Origin: Saliniradius amylolyticus
GTDB taxonomy: Bacteria > Pseudomonadota > Gammaproteobacteria > Enterobacterales > Alteromonadaceae
DNA: 64,000 bases
NCBI RefSeq assembly: GCF_003143555.1
Contig: NZ_CP029347.1
Span: forward strand, 2,604,001 to 2,668,000
Direction of reading: 5' to 3'
Below, in pieces: positions 10,169 through 20,600 of this stretch. The stretch's first letter is position 1. Each line of letters starts with the position of its first letter. A program made the position numbers and the translations under genes. A model generated the notes under the pieces. That model made no database searches and was not told where the DNA came from. It saw nothing but the letters and a program-made list of their open reading frames with translations.

Positions 10169-11398
10169 TTAAAACTCGCCTTTAAACCAGCTCTGTATCC
10201 TGTGCCAAAGTCCATCCCCCGACTGTTGTTTGGCAGACTGGCGTGACTGAATATGTTCTTTACCGTACTGCAACAACCCCACAACGGTGGCGAAGCCGGG
10301 GTCGTCCACATACTCGGACAACCCTTTCACGCCCTGGGGTTTCCCCACTCTGACCGGAACATGGAATAGCTCCTCGGCAAATTCCACGGCCCCTTCCATC
10401 TTGGCGGAACCACCGGTGATAACGATACCGGCGGCAATCTGTTCTTCTAACCCACTGGCGCGAATCTGTTCGTGCACCAGTTCAAATAACTCCTGATAAC
10501 GAGGTTCGATTACCTCCGCCAGCGTATGACGAGACATGGTGCGCGATGGTCGGCCACCCACGCTGGGCACCTCGATATTTTCCTCCATACTCACCATGTC
10601 TTTTAAGGCGCAGGCGTAATTGACCTTAATTTCTTCAGCGTGACTGATGGGTGTACGGAAGATCTTGGCGATGTCACTGGTTATTTGGTTACCAGCCACA
10701 GGGATTACCGCCGTATGCCGAATGGCACCATCGGTGTAGATTACAATATCAATAGTCCCCCCACCCACATCAACCACGCAGGCGCCGAGTTCTTTTTCAT
10801 CATCGGTCAGCACCGCATAGCTTGACGCCAGCGCCGAGAAAATCAGTTGGTCTTCCTGCAGGCCACAGCGCTCAACACACTTTACCAGGTTCTTGGCCAT
10901 ATCATCGGCGCAGGTGATGATGTGCGCTTCGGCTTCCATCCGTACACCGGCCATCCCCACCGGGTTCTTAATGCCTTCCTGAACGTCGATGGTGAACTCC
11001 TGCGGTAACACATGCAGCAGGCGACGCTCCGAGGCGATGGGCACCGAACGGGCCGCGTGGATCACATTATCCACATCTTCCTGAGTCACATCTTTATTAT
11101 TGATTGGTACCATGCCTTGCTCATTCTGACACTTCACATGGCGACCAGAAATGGACATAAAGACCGACGACACTCGGCAGTCGGCCATGAGTTCCATCTC
11201 GTTGATGGCACTTTGTACCGACTGCACCACCAGGTTCAGATCATTGACCCCTCCTTTATCCATACCCCGGGCTGCATGGGTGCCAACACCCACAATGCTG
11301 ACTCCGCCATCGTCGAGGATTTCCCCGACCACGGCTTTAACATTGGTGGTACCAATGTCCAGACCAACAATTAAATTTCTGTCCGTTACTTTAGACAC
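10169..11398 (-). CDS. ftsA: Cell division protein FtsA (actin-like membrane tether)
   Basis: Actin-family ATPase that anchors FtsZ to the membrane and recruits later divisome proteins. The 409-aa product has the phosphate-1 motif VGLDIGTTNVKAVV, a phosphate-2 region VVDVGGGTIDIVIY, the adenosine motif GIVITGGSAKMEG and a C-terminal amphipathic helix, LWHRIQSWFKGEF, for membrane targeting. The start codon is GTG at 11398, with GGAG seven bases upstream. Length and neighbours (ftsQ upstream, ftsZ downstream) are as expected. Confidence 0.98.
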   Translation of the reverse strand: MSKVTDRNLIVGLDIGTTNVKAVVGEILDDGGVSIVGVGTHAARGMDKGGVNDLNLVVQSVQSAINEMELMADCRVSSVFMSISGRHVKCQNEQGMVPINNKDVTQEDVDNVIHAARSVPIASERRLLHVLPQEFTIDVQEGIKNPVGMAGVRMEAEAHIITCADDMAKNLVKCVERCGLQEDQLIFSALASSYAVLTDDEKELGACVVDVGGGTIDIVIYTDGAIRHTAVIPVAGNQITSDIAKIFRTPISHAEEIKVNYACALKDMVSMEENIEVPSVGGRPSRTMSRHTLAEVIEPRYQELFELVHEQIRASGLEEQIAAGIVITGGSAKMEGAVEFAEELFHVPVRVGKPQGVKGLSEYVDDPGFATVVGLLQYGKEHIQSRQSAKQQSGDGLWHRIQSWFKGEF

Positions 11399-11431
11399 CT
11401 TGTTGCTCCACAGTTAATTCTTTCATGGTTG

Positions 11432-12178
11432 TCACTGCTCTTGTTGTTGATCACTGGCCTTATCCTTCCAGCCCACAGCCAGCCCGGTATCGTACCGGAT
11501 ATCCACATAGTCGGCCTGTCGCTTATCTTTTTCTAGTAAAGGGTACAGGTCTACCAGTCGTTGTAAGCGGTCAATAAACTCGCTTCTTCCCAATTTTATT
11601 TTCAGCCCCGAGTCCAGCGTCAGACTCCAGGCAAAACGTTCCGTCAGTACCAGTTCTTTGATACCCAACTGCAGGCCCTGCAATAACGAACTCATTGCCC
11701 GATACCCTTGCAAGGCCGTTTGTTCGCTGCCCTCAGGCCCGTATAAACGAGGCCAGTCTTTCGCCTCTGGCGGCAATAGGGCACTGAATGAATCCCCATA
11801 ACGGTTTAGCAGCAATTCGCCGTTCCAAACCGCTACTGCCTGTTGTTCAACCACATGAACTCGCAGGTGATTTGGCCATTCCTTACGCACCGAAGCCCGA
11901 TACACCCAGGGTAAGGCTTCAATATCCGCCAGAGCCTGCTGCACATCCAGTTCGAAAAAGCTCCCCGGCTGTCCCTGGCGTACGACCTTGTCCACCTGAG
12001 CCTGAGTTACCTGCTGCACCTGGCCGCTCAGCTTGATGGTCTCAACCGGCAACCTCTGCTCGTCTTCCAGCCATTGTTGTAACTGCCAAAAGCCATAACC
12101 CAGGCCCAATAGCACCAGCAAGAAAAACACCAGCCCAGACCAAAACTGGGAGCCTGTCTGGCTACCGTGAGCGGTCAA
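11432..12178 (-). CDS. ftsQ: Cell division protein FtsQ
   Basis: Bitopic inner-membrane divisome protein that bridges FtsA/FtsZ to FtsB, FtsL, FtsW and FtsI. The 248-aa product has a short cytoplasmic N-terminus, one membrane segment (about residues 14-31), a POTRA domain (LSGQVQQVTQAQVDKVV onwards) and the beta domain with VRKEWPNHLRVHVVEQQAVAVWN. The start is a TTG at 12178, two bases after the ddl stop, with GAGG eight bases upstream. No in-frame ATG fits, so the rare start codon is probably genuine and may keep FtsQ scarce. Confidence 0.95.
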   Translation of the reverse strand: MTAHGSQTGSQFWSGLVFFLLVLLGLGYGFWQLQQWLEDEQRLPVETIKLSGQVQQVTQAQVDKVVRQGQPGSFFELDVQQALADIEALPWVYRASVRKEWPNHLRVHVVEQQAVAVWNGELLLNRYGDSFSALLPPEAKDWPRLYGPEGSEQTALQGYRAMSSLLQGLQLGIKELVLTERFAWSLTLDSGLKIKLGRSEFIDRLQRLVDLYPLLEKDKRQADYVDIRYDTGLAVGWKDKASDQQQEQ

Positions 12179-12180
12179 GG

Positions 12181-13110
12181 TCAGCGCCTCGTCGCGGTGG
12201 CCAGAATGCCCATCACCAATTGTTCAAAATTCAGGCCCGCCTGCTTGGCAGCCATAGGCACCAGGCTCTTTGCCGTCATGCCCGGCACCGTATTCACTTC
12301 CAACAGGTAAAAGTGTCCCTGCTCGTCCTGCATAAAATCCACCCGGCCCCAGCCGCTGGCATCCACCGCTTCAAACGCCTGACGGGCTAAGTTTGCCAGA
12401 GCCTGCTCCTGAGGCTCTGACAGACCACTGGGACAAAAATACTCGGTAGAACCCACCTCGTATTTGGCCTGATAGTCATAAAACACTCTGGGGGTAGTCA
12501 TGCTCACAGATGGTAATACCTGCCCGGAAAGCAAGGCCACAGTGAACTCCCGCCCCTGAATAAATTGTTCCAGTAACACCCGCTCATCCAGCGTAAACGC
12601 CTGTTCGATGGCGTCCGCCAGTTCCTGCGTCTCTGTGACCTTGGCCATACCCAAACTTGAGCCTTCGCGGGCAGGCTTTACCATCACCACACCGCCGAGG
12701 GTGCGCATTATATCGGCGCACTGGGCCCGCTCAAAGCGACTTTTATGTACCACCTTATGGGCCGGTGTCGGCAAGTCTAAAGCCTGCCAGATTTGTTTGG
12801 TGCGGACCTTGTCCATCGCCAGGGCCGAGCCCAACACACCAGAGCCGGTATAAGGCAGCCCCATTTGCTCCAGAGCCCCCTGCATCACGCCGTCTTCCCC
12901 GCCACGGCCGTGCAACATGATCAACACCCGATCCGTAGCGGCTTCCGTTAACTCGAGCAGCGGCTGTTCACTGGGGTCAAAGGCGAAGGCATCTACCCCT
13001 GCCTGTTGCAGGGCTTCGAGCACCGCCTGACCTGACTTTAACGACACCGCCCGCTCTGCCGAGTCACCACCCAGCATCACTGCTACCTTGCCATACTGCT
13101 CAGGTGTCAT
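12181..13110 (-). CDS. ddl: D-alanine--D-alanine ligase
   Basis: ATP-grasp ligase making D-Ala-D-Ala for the peptidoglycan stem peptide. The 309-aa protein shows VAVMLGGDSAERAVSLKSG at the N-terminus, HGRGGEDGVMQGALE, the ATP-grasp lid VMVKPAREGSSLGMAKV, and the metal and product site EVNTVPGMTAKSLVP. It is the DdlB type by its place between murC and ftsQ. Its ATG overlaps the murC stop by one base (TGATG). Confidence 0.97.
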   Translation of the reverse strand: MTPEQYGKVAVMLGGDSAERAVSLKSGQAVLEALQQAGVDAFAFDPSEQPLLELTEAATDRVLIMLHGRGGEDGVMQGALEQMGLPYTGSGVLGSALAMDKVRTKQIWQALDLPTPAHKVVHKSRFERAQCADIMRTLGGVVMVKPAREGSSLGMAKVTETQELADAIEQAFTLDERVLLEQFIQGREFTVALLSGQVLPSVSMTTPRVFYDYQAKYEVGSTEYFCPSGLSEPQEQALANLARQAFEAVDASGWGRVDFMQDEQGHFYLLEVNTVPGMTAKSLVPMAAKQAGLNFEQLVMGILATATRR

Positions 13111-14561
13111 CAGTGCTGACCTCCAGAGCCTTTCATCGTTTCAATGTCCAATTGCATCGACTGAAGCTGACGGGCCAGCTTGCCGATATTACCGGCACCC
13201 TGGGTCATCACCAGATCCTGATCGTCGATCACTTCGGCCAATACACCGGGTAACTCATCGGGTCCGGCCACATAGATGGGCTCAATCTGCCCGCGCTGTC
13301 GAATGGAGCGGCACAACGCCTTGCTGTCCACCCCTTCAATGGGTTCCTCACCGGCCGGGTACACCTCCAGCAAGAGCAGCATATCCACGCCTGACAGCAC
13401 CTTAACAAAATCTTCATAGAGATCCCGGGTGCGGCTATAGCGATGTGGCTGATAAGCCATCACCAGGCGCCTGTCGGGCCAATTGGCTCTGGCAGTGGCA
13501 ATGGTTGCTGCCACTTCGGTAGGGTGATGACCATAATCATCCACCAGGATCGCCTTACCCTTACCGGTATCAAATTCACCCAGGCACTCGAAGCGCCGAC
13601 CGATGCCTTCAAAAGCATTCAGGGCACTGGCGATGGCATCAGGCTCAATGCCTTCTTCCAGCGCTACGGCAATCGCCGCCAGGGCATTTAGCACATTGTG
13701 TTTACCCGGCAGGTTTAGGGTCACCTCAAATGAGTGACCGGACTTCAATACCACAGTGAAGCGGCTCTGATTGAAGTTATGGCTAACATTGATGCCTCTG
13801 ACATCCACCCCCTCGGAAAAGCCATAAGTCATATATTGCCGTCCCAGGCGTGGCAATAACTTCTGTACTCCAGGGTCGTCGGCACATAGGACGGCCAAGC
13901 CGTAGAACGGCAGGTTGTGCAGAAAATCTACATAGGTGTCTTCCATGCGCTGATAATCACCCTCATAGGTATCCATGTGATCGGCCTCAATATTCGTGAC
14001 GATGGCCATCATGGGCTGCAGATGCAGAAACGACGCATCACTCTCGTCGGCCTCAGCGATCAGGTAACGGCTCTTGCCTAAACGAGCATTGGTCCCCGCG
14101 CTGTTGAGCAGCCCTCCGATCACAAAGGTCGGGTCCTGACCACCTTCAGCAAAGATGGTCGCCAATAAACTGGTGGTGGTCGTCTTACCATGAGTTCCCG
14201 CTACCGCGATGCCGTGTCGAAAGCGCATGAGTTCGGCCAGCATCTCGGCGCGGCGGATCACCGGAATGCGCTTATCCCGGGCCGCAATAATTTCTGGATT
14301 GGTCGGGTCGATGGCACTGGAAACCACCACCACGTTAACCTTCTCCACATTACTCTGTTGATGTCCGATAAAGACCTCTGCCCCTAAGTCGTTAAGACGC
14401 TGGGTCATGGCATTGGTCTGAATATCCGAGCCGGATACCTGATAACCTTCGTTAAGCAGTACCTCTGCGATACCGCCCATACCGGCACCACCAATACCGA
14501 TAAAATGAATGCGTTTGATGCGGCGCATCTCGGGCACTTTGTAAGCACTGGCTGTGGTCAT
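13110..14561 (-). CDS. murC: UDP-N-acetylmuramate--L-alanine ligase MurC
   Basis: Adds L-alanine to UDP-MurNAc, the first amino-acid step of cytoplasmic peptidoglycan precursor synthesis. The 483-aa protein has the N-terminal nucleotide fold [17 protein letters not shown], the Mur ATP-binding loop [14 protein letters not shown], the central-domain motif [11 protein letters not shown], and the C-terminal domain with [14 protein letters not shown] and [12 protein letters not shown]. The size is normal (E. coli 491). It overlaps murG by 4 bases on one side and ddl by 1 base on the other. Confidence 0.98.
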   Translation of the reverse strand: MTTASAYKVPEMRRIKRIHFIGIGGAGMGGIAEVLLNEGYQVSGSDIQTNAMTQRLNDLGAEVFIGHQQSNVEKVNVVVVSSAIDPTNPEIIAARDKRIPVIRRAEMLAELMRFRHGIAVAGTHGKTTTTSLLATIFAEGGQDPTFVIGGLLNSAGTNARLGKSRYLIAEADESDASFLHLQPMMAIVTNIEADHMDTYEGDYQRMEDTYVDFLHNLPFYGLAVLCADDPGVQKLLPRLGRQYMTYGFSEGVDVRGINVSHNFNQSRFTVVLKSGHSFEVTLNLPGKHNVLNALAAIAVALEEGIEPDAIASALNAFEGIGRRFECLGEFDTGKGKAILVDDYGHHPTEVAATIATARANWPDRRLVMAYQPHRYSRTRDLYEDFVKVLSGVDMLLLLEVYPAGEEPIEGVDSKALCRSIRQRGQIEPIYVAGPDELPGVLAEVIDDQDLVMTQGAGNIGKLARQLQSMQLDIETMKGSGGQH

Positions 14562-15625
14562 AACGTCTTCTCCACTTGCTGTTTGCAGTAATGCGCCACC
14601 TGCTCTGTGGCGTCGGGTCGGGCCAGTGCCCTGGCATGTTCTGCCATCTCCCCCAGCAATGCCGGCTCACCGATCAACTGCATAATGATGTGTTTGCCTT
14701 GTTCTGTCTGTAATTGTGGCTGCGGTACTAACCGCGCCGCCCCGGCCTGTACCAGCGCCTGGGCATTCTTGGTCTGATGGTCGTCCACCGCATGTGGCAA
14801 CGGCACAAACACCGCCGCCACCCCCACACAGGCGATTTCCGACACCGTTAGTGCCCCGGCGCGACAGATCACCAGATCCGCCCATTCATAAGCCTGGGGC
14901 ATATCCTGGATAAACTCGCTCACCGTCACACTGTGCTGAGTACCCGCGGTCTGATACTGAGCCTCTACCTCAGCACGATTGCCCTTTCCGCACTGATGAT
15001 GCACCTCCAACGCCGGGCTCTGAGCCAGGATGGCCGGCAGATTGCGATTTAACGCTTGCGCCCCCAGGCTACCGCCCACCACCAGCACCCTCACCGGCTG
15101 ATGAATCGCTTCGGCCTTTTGAGCTTCGATAAAGCCCTGGCGCACTGGATTGCCGACCCAGGTAGCTTTGCCCTCATCGAAGGTATGGTCGAAGCCGGTC
15201 AGGGTTTTGGCCGCCAAACGGTGCAACACCTTGTTGGTAAACCCCGGTAGGGCATTTTGCTCGTGGATGATCAGCGGCACACTTGTCAGCCAGGCGGCTA
15301 TACCGCCGGGCCCACTGGCAAAACCGCCCATCCCGAGTACCAGGTGGGGGCGGAAGGTCTTAATCACCTTACGGGCCTGAAAAATGGCGGCCAGGATCTT
15401 AAACGGTGCTGCCAACAAACGCAGCAGGCCATTCTTACGAATGCCGCTGATAGCCAGAAAATGAATCCTGTAGCCCGCATCCGGCACTACCTGGGCCTCC
15501 ATTTTTTCGGCCGTACCCAGCCACTGGATCTCCCAGCCCTCGGCGGCCAGGTAATCGGCCACAGCCAATCCCGGGAACACATGTCCGCCCGTACCACCGG
15601 CCATTATAAGTAAGCGTTTACTCAT
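14558..15625 (-). CDS. murG: Lipid II synthase MurG (GlcNAc transferase)
   Basis: Peripheral membrane GT28 glycosyltransferase that adds GlcNAc to lipid I to make lipid II. Start chosen at ATG 15625, giving [23 protein letters not shown] and 355 aa, with GGGAGG upstream inside the end of ftsW. The open frame extends further upstream but only into ftsW. Seen: the G-loop [33 protein letters not shown], and the UDP-GlcNAc site [14 protein letters not shown]. It overlaps ftsW by 8 bases. Confidence 0.98.
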   Translation of the reverse strand: MSKRLLIMAGGTGGHVFPGLAVADYLAAEGWEIQWLGTAEKMEAQVVPDAGYRIHFLAISGIRKNGLLRLLAAPFKILAAIFQARKVIKTFRPHLVLGMGGFASGPGGIAAWLTSVPLIIHEQNALPGFTNKVLHRLAAKTLTGFDHTFDEGKATWVGNPVRQGFIEAQKAEAIHQPVRVLVVGGSLGAQALNRNLPAILAQSPALEVHHQCGKGNRAEVEAQYQTAGTQHSVTVSEFIQDMPQAYEWADLVICRAGALTVSEIACVGVAAVFVPLPHAVDDHQTKNAQALVQAGAARLVPQPQLQTEQGKHIIMQLIGEPALLGEMAEHARALARPDATEQVAHYCKQQVEKTL

Positions 15626-16832
15626 GACCTGCCTCCCGCCGGTGCTCGGACAAGGCCTGCACACCATCCATGCGCAGCTCAAAGTCGATGCGTACCAGGA
15701 TTGCCACGGCAATCGCCATTAAAATCAGGCTGGAGCCACCATAACTCACCAGCGGCAGAGTCAAACCTTTGGTCGGCAGAATACCGGCACTGGCCCCCAC
15801 GTTAACCGCCGTCTGGAAGCTAAACCAGATGCCAATGGAGTAAGCCAGATAGCCCTCGTAAGGCCGCTGTTGCTGCAAGGCCAGGTTGCCTAACTTCAGA
15901 GCCTTCATCACCAGAACCAATAATATGGCCAGCACCGCCAGCACTCCGGCAAAGCCCAGCTCCTCGGCCAGAATGGCCACTATAAAATCGGTGTGTGCCT
16001 CTGGCAGGTACTCCAGCTTCTGCACGCTATTGCCCAGCCCCTGGCCAAATACATTGCCACGGCCATAGGCCATCAGGGATTGAGTAAGCTGATAGCCGCT
16101 ACCAAAAGGGTCCGCCCAGGGGTCAAGGAAGGCAGTGATGCGTCGCAACCGGTATTCTTCAAACATAATCAGCGCCACCACTGCCGACAGACCGGTAATC
16201 AGCAAGCCGAAGAACTGCCACAACTTAGCACCAGCGAGGAACAGTAACCCCACTGTGGTGGCAAACATCACTACCACCGTGCCTAAATCCGGCTGCATTA
16301 ATAGCAACAGTGCCAGCACAAACAGTACAATCAGTGGCTTGATAAAGCCTTTTAGGTTTTCGGTCACTTCCTCATAACGACGCACCAGATAACCGGACAG
16401 GTAACAGAAGAAAAACAGCTTGGCTGGTTCGGCGGCCTGAATGGTAATCGGACCGACCGCCAGCCAGCGGGTACTGCCATTGACCGTGCGCCCCACCACC
16501 AACACAGCGACCAACAGGACGATAGCCGCCAGTAATAACCAGGCGCTACTCTGACGCCACCAGTTCATGGGAATTTGCATGGTGCCCAGCGCTGCCGCAA
16601 TGGCGAGCAGAATATAGATGCCATGTCGAACAGCGAAGTGAAACGGGTTGTCGAACAAGCGTGCCGCCGTCGGCATGGACGCGGACGTTACGATCACCAA
16701 GCCGAGACTAAGCAAGGCTACGGCCACCAGCAGCAAACCTAAATCGTAGGGACGCATGCCACGGGCATCATGGCCAAGCTTCAAAGTACGTTGCCAGAAG
16801 TTATCAGGACTGAGACGTTGGACTGAATTCAT
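15618..16832 (-). CDS. ftsW: Septal peptidoglycan polymerase FtsW (SEDS family)
   Basis: Multi-pass SEDS glycosyltransferase that polymerises lipid II at the septum with FtsI. Start placed at ATG 16832 (404 aa), with GGAGG about six bases upstream and ATGA overlap with murD. About ten hydrophobic segments are visible, with NGSTRWLAVGPITIQAAEPAKL, DPWADPFGSGYQLTQSLMA and the late signature AVNVGASAGILPTKGLTLPLVSYGGSS. A long cytoplasmic N-terminal tail precedes the first helix, as in other FtsW proteins. Confidence 0.97.
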   Translation of the reverse strand: MNSVQRLSPDNFWQRTLKLGHDARGMRPYDLGLLLVAVALLSLGLVIVTSASMPTAARLFDNPFHFAVRHGIYILLAIAAALGTMQIPMNWWRQSSAWLLLAAIVLLVAVLVVGRTVNGSTRWLAVGPITIQAAEPAKLFFFCYLSGYLVRRYEEVTENLKGFIKPLIVLFVLALLLLMQPDLGTVVVMFATTVGLLFLAGAKLWQFFGLLITGLSAVVALIMFEEYRLRRITAFLDPWADPFGSGYQLTQSLMAYGRGNVFGQGLGNSVQKLEYLPEAHTDFIVAILAEELGFAGVLAVLAILLVLVMKALKLGNLALQQQRPYEGYLAYSIGIWFSFQTAVNVGASAGILPTKGLTLPLVSYGGSSLILMAIAVAILVRIDFELRMDGVQALSEHRREAGHE

Positions 16833-18130
16833 AACGCCTCCACCGCATCGACAAAAGCCTGACCGCGGGCCTGATAGTTGGCGTACATATCCAGACTGGC
16901 GCAAGCAGGTGACAGCAGCACCATATCGCCGTCTTTTGCTATCCGACTGGCCTGGAAAACCGCCTCATTCATATCGGCCACTAGTTGGGCCGAGTCATGT
17001 TGTTCAGCGATGCGCTGTCCGTCTTTGCCTAAGCAAATCAGTACCTGTACCCGGGACAGATCCAGAGTGCTAAAATCAGCGCCCTTGCCATCACCACCGG
17101 CAATTAAGATCAATCTGCCCGCTACCTGCGGTGCCAGACCATCAATGGCCGCCTGGGTGGCACCGATATTGGTGCCTTTGGAGTCATTGATCCAGCTAAT
17201 GCCCTGCGTCCGGCGCACCAACTCACAGCGATGAGGCAACCCGGTAAAGTGTGTCGCGGCCTCGACCACGCCTTCCAGGCTGGCGCCTGCCGTCAGCGAT
17301 AGGGCAGCAGCAGCCTGAATATTGAGCAAATTATGCTGACCTACCAGGCCACAAACGCCAAACTCGAGCAGTGGTTTACTGTTATGGATGATCATATCGT
17401 GACTGGGATCGTATCCCCAGCCCGTTTCCGGCGCAGACAGACCAAAGCTTTGTTGGCGGTTCGGCCGCTCGGGCCAGGTTAAGCGGTCCTCACGGTTATA
17501 AAAACAGTGTTTGGCACCCACATAGATACGCTGCTTGGCAGCGGCGTAATCCTCAAGACTGCTATAGCGGTCCATGTGGTCGGCACTGATATTGAGGATG
17601 GTAGCGGCCAGAGGCGCCAGACTGTCGGTGGTTTCCAACTGAAAACTGGACAGCTCCAGCACCACCACATCGGCGTTATCTTCTAGCAGTTCCAACGCGG
17701 GTCGGCCGATATTACCGCCTTCAGCAACCTTCCTGCCGCTGGCTTTCAGCATCTGTGTCACTAAGCGGGTTACGGTGCTTTTGCCGTTAGAACCGGTAAT
17801 GGCCACCACCGGGGTCTTGTTAAAGCGGGCGAACAGTTCAATGTCGCCCAGGATGGCTACCCCGGCCTGCCTTGCTGACACCAGAGCTGGCTCGCTCAGC
17901 GGTAAGCCCGGGCTCAATAGGATAAAGTCTACCGACACCAGACTCTGGGCATCCAACGGCCCCAACTGAACATCGGTACCGGCTGGCAGTTCAGGTGTCA
18001 GGTGGGCCCGGGTATCCATGGCCAGCACCTGCGCCCCCTGCTGATGCAAAAAACGCACGCAGGACAGCCCAGTCAGCCCCAGGCCAACCACTGCAACGCG
18101 TTTGTTTTTTAGCATCATAGTCTTCGTCAT
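16829..18130 (-). CDS. murD: UDP-N-acetylmuramoyl-L-alanine--D-glutamate ligase MurD
   Basis: Adds D-glutamate to UDP-MurNAc-L-Ala. The start at ATG 18130 gives a 433-aa protein and a one-base TAATG overlap with mraY. Seen: the N-terminal nucleotide fold VAVVGLGLTGLSCVRFL, the ATP loop VAITGSNGKSTVTRLV, ISADHMDRY in the central domain, and WINDSKGTNIGATQAAI and LIAGGDGKGADF in the C-terminal part. Size and order fit the family. Confidence 0.97.
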   Translation of the reverse strand: MTKTMMLKNKRVAVVGLGLTGLSCVRFLHQQGAQVLAMDTRAHLTPELPAGTDVQLGPLDAQSLVSVDFILLSPGLPLSEPALVSARQAGVAILGDIELFARFNKTPVVAITGSNGKSTVTRLVTQMLKASGRKVAEGGNIGRPALELLEDNADVVVLELSSFQLETTDSLAPLAATILNISADHMDRYSSLEDYAAAKQRIYVGAKHCFYNREDRLTWPERPNRQQSFGLSAPETGWGYDPSHDMIIHNSKPLLEFGVCGLVGQHNLLNIQAAAALSLTAGASLEGVVEAATHFTGLPHRCELVRRTQGISWINDSKGTNIGATQAAIDGLAPQVAGRLILIAGGDGKGADFSTLDLSRVQVLICLGKDGQRIAEQHDSAQLVADMNEAVFQASRIAKDGDMVLLSPACASLDMYANYQARGQAFVDAVEAL

Positions 18131-19212
18131 TACCGAATCTTCAATGTCGCTAAACCAATTAACACCAGAATCAGGGAGATGATCCAAAAGCGCACAATAA
18201 CCCGAGGCTCCGGCCAACCTTTCAGTTCATAGTGGTGATGAATAGGTGCCATACGGAAAATCCGCTGCCCCCGTAATTTGTACGATCCCACCTGCAAAAT
18301 CACCGAGATGGCCTCGATCACAAAGACGCCGCCCATGATCACCAAAACCAACTCCTGACGCACCAAGACTGCCAAAATACCTAGCGCGCCTCCAAGGGCC
18401 AGCGACCCCACATCCCCCATAAACACCATCGCCGGATAAGTGTTAAACCAGAGAAAGCCCAAGCCTGCCCCGACGATGGCGGTGCAGATGATCAAAAGCT
18501 CACCACTTAAGGGAATAAAGGGAATATTCAGGTATTGGGCAAAGTTAACGTTACCGGTCACATAGGCGAATACGCCCAGTGCCCCGGCTACCAGAATGGT
18601 TGGCACAATGGCCAGACCGTCCAGGCCATCAGTCAGGTTGACCGCATTGCTGGTGCCCACCAGCACAAAATACGTCAGTACCAGGAACATCAGCCCCAGC
18701 TGCGGCATCACTTCTTTAAAGAAGGGCACAATCAAGGCGGTTTCCACCTCAGTCTGAGCGGTGGAATACAAGTAGAAAGCCACCAATATGGCCACCACTG
18801 ACAGCCAGAAGTACTTCCAGCGCGCGATCAGGCCGTTAGGGTCTTTACGCACTACCTTGCGGTAGTCGTCCACAAAACCAATCAGGCCGTAGGTGATGAT
18901 CACAAACAGTGTCACCAACACATAGCGATTACTGAGGTCCGCCCACAGCAGCGTGCTGCTGACGATAGCTGATAGGATCAGTACACCCCCCATGGTGGGC
19001 GTGCCTGACTTGGACAGATGAGACTCCGGGCCGTCATCCCGAACCGTCTGGCCGATCTGCATCCGCTGCAACCAGCGAATGGTACCGGGCCCCAATAATA
19101 CCGCGATCAGCAGCGCCGTCAGCACGCTAAGAATCGCCCTCAGTGTCAGATAGGAGAAGACATTGAAGCCAGGGTCAAATTGTTGCAGCCATTCGGCCAG
19201 CCAAATCAACAT
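18130..19212 (-). CDS. mraY: Phospho-N-acetylmuramoyl-pentapeptide transferase MraY
   Basis: Ten-helix inner-membrane enzyme that transfers phospho-MurNAc-pentapeptide to undecaprenyl phosphate, making lipid I. At 360 aa it has the same length as E. coli MraY. Visible signatures are [22 protein letters not shown] (catalytic aspartates), [25 protein letters not shown] and the histidine-rich loop [15 protein letters not shown]. It overlaps murF by 7 bases. Confidence 0.98.
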   Translation of the reverse strand: MLIWLAEWLQQFDPGFNVFSYLTLRAILSVLTALLIAVLLGPGTIRWLQRMQIGQTVRDDGPESHLSKSGTPTMGGVLILSAIVSSTLLWADLSNRYVLVTLFVIITYGLIGFVDDYRKVVRKDPNGLIARWKYFWLSVVAILVAFYLYSTAQTEVETALIVPFFKEVMPQLGLMFLVLTYFVLVGTSNAVNLTDGLDGLAIVPTILVAGALGVFAYVTGNVNFAQYLNIPFIPLSGELLIICTAIVGAGLGFLWFNTYPAMVFMGDVGSLALGGALGILAVLVRQELVLVIMGGVFVIEAISVILQVGSYKLRGQRIFRMAPIHHHYELKGWPEPRVIVRFWIISLILVLIGLATLKIR

Positions 19213-20600
19213 GCCATTCGCTCCCTAAGCCTCTGCAACTTTCCCAGCGGTGAGGCCTCCAGCGCCTCGACCACCCGTTCCATCGCCGCGCTGCGGGAGC
19301 CTTTTACCAGGATAGTAATGTCCTGCTGTTCATTGCCCAACCGTTCGCCGAGTCGTTCCACCAGCGCCGCCACCTGCTCAAAATGCTCGCCTCGCTCATC
19401 CATCGTATCGCTGGCGTTTTGACTGAGCACACCCAGGCTGAACAGCAAGTCGATATTGTTGTCCCTGGCATATTCCCCCACCTCTTCGTGGTAGAAGCGT
19501 GCCCTTTCACCCAGTTCGGCCATATCGCCCAGCACCAGCACTCGCTTGCCGGCATAACTGCTCAACAGGTCAATGGCCGCCTTTACTGAGGCCACATTGG
19601 CGTTGTAGCTGTCATCGATAATGCGCACCTGATTGGTGAGTTGTTTTACGTTCAGCCGTCCCTTGCTCAGGGTCATATGCTGCAAGCCCATACGCACGTC
19701 TTCCAGGGAGGCACCTACCCCCATGGCAAGAGCCGCCGCACACAGGGCATTAGACACATTATGTAATCCAGGCACGGGAAGCAGGATATCGGCATCCCCT
19801 TGAGGGGTGTGCATCATAAACTGAGCGCAACCATCCAGCCCCAGAATGACATCGCTGGCGCAGTAGTCGCCGCTCTGCTCAGAGAAGCTCTGAATGCGCG
19901 GACCGTAAATCTTGCCCTGCCAGAAGTTATAAAACTGACTGTCCGCGTTCAGAATCGCCAGGCCTTTGTCGCCTAGCCCCTTGAAGATTTCTCCCTTAGC
20001 CCGAGCCACGCCCAGCAACGAGCCAAAGCCTTCTAAATGTGCAGCGGCGGCATTGACGATGGTGGCCACATCCGGTTTTACCAGGCTAGTGGTGTAGGCA
20101 ATCTCACCAAGGTGGTTGGCGCCCAGCTCCATCACTGCATACTCATGGCTTTCTTCCAACCTAAGCAAGGTCAACGGCACGCCAATGTCGTTATTAAAAT
20201 TACCTTGCGTGGCCAATACGCTGCCACGTCGGGACAAAATGGCCGCCGTCATCTCTTTAACCGTGGTCTTGCCACTGCTACCGGTAATCGCAATGGTCTT
20301 GGGCTGTACCTGCTGCTTCACCGCCGCGCCCAAATGCCCCAGGGCCTGGCGGGTATCTTGTACATAGATCACCGGCAGGTTGGTCTTCACCGACTGACTG
20401 CAGACCAAAGCGGCGGCGCCCCCGGCCTCAGCCTGTGGAACAAAGTGGTGACCGTTGAAGTTGGGTCCCGTCAAGGCAATAAAGAGGTCCCCCGGTTGCA
20501 AACTGCGGGTATCGGTACTGACGTTGTTCACCTCAATATCGGAGCCTTCGAGGCGCCCGTTAAGCTGTTGTGCAATCCATTCTAAGGTTACCGCAATCAC
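19206..20600 (-). CDS. murF: UDP-N-acetylmuramoyl-tripeptide--D-alanyl-D-alanine ligase MurF
   Basis: Adds D-Ala-D-Ala (product of Ddl, encoded nearby) to the UDP-MurNAc-tripeptide. The 464-aa product has [17 protein letters not shown] at the N-terminus, the ATP loop [24 protein letters not shown], and [17 protein letters not shown] in the C-terminal domain. The start codon is GTG at 20600 in a GTGA overlap with the murE stop. Confidence 0.97.
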   Translation of the reverse strand: MIAVTLEWIAQQLNGRLEGSDIEVNNVSTDTRSLQPGDLFIALTGPNFNGHHFVPQAEAGGAAALVCSQSVKTNLPVIYVQDTRQALGHLGAAVKQQVQPKTIAITGSSGKTTVKEMTAAILSRRGSVLATQGNFNNDIGVPLTLLRLEESHEYAVMELGANHLGEIAYTTSLVKPDVATIVNAAAAHLEGFGSLLGVARAKGEIFKGLGDKGLAILNADSQFYNFWQGKIYGPRIQSFSEQSGDYCASDVILGLDGCAQFMMHTPQGDADILLPVPGLHNVSNALCAAALAMGVGASLEDVRMGLQHMTLSKGRLNVKQLTNQVRIIDDSYNANVASVKAAIDLLSSYAGKRVLVLGDMAELGERARFYHEEVGEYARDNNIDLLFSLGVLSQNASDTMDERGEHFEQVAALVERLGERLGNEQQDITILVKGSRSAAMERVVEALEASPLGKLQRLRERMAC

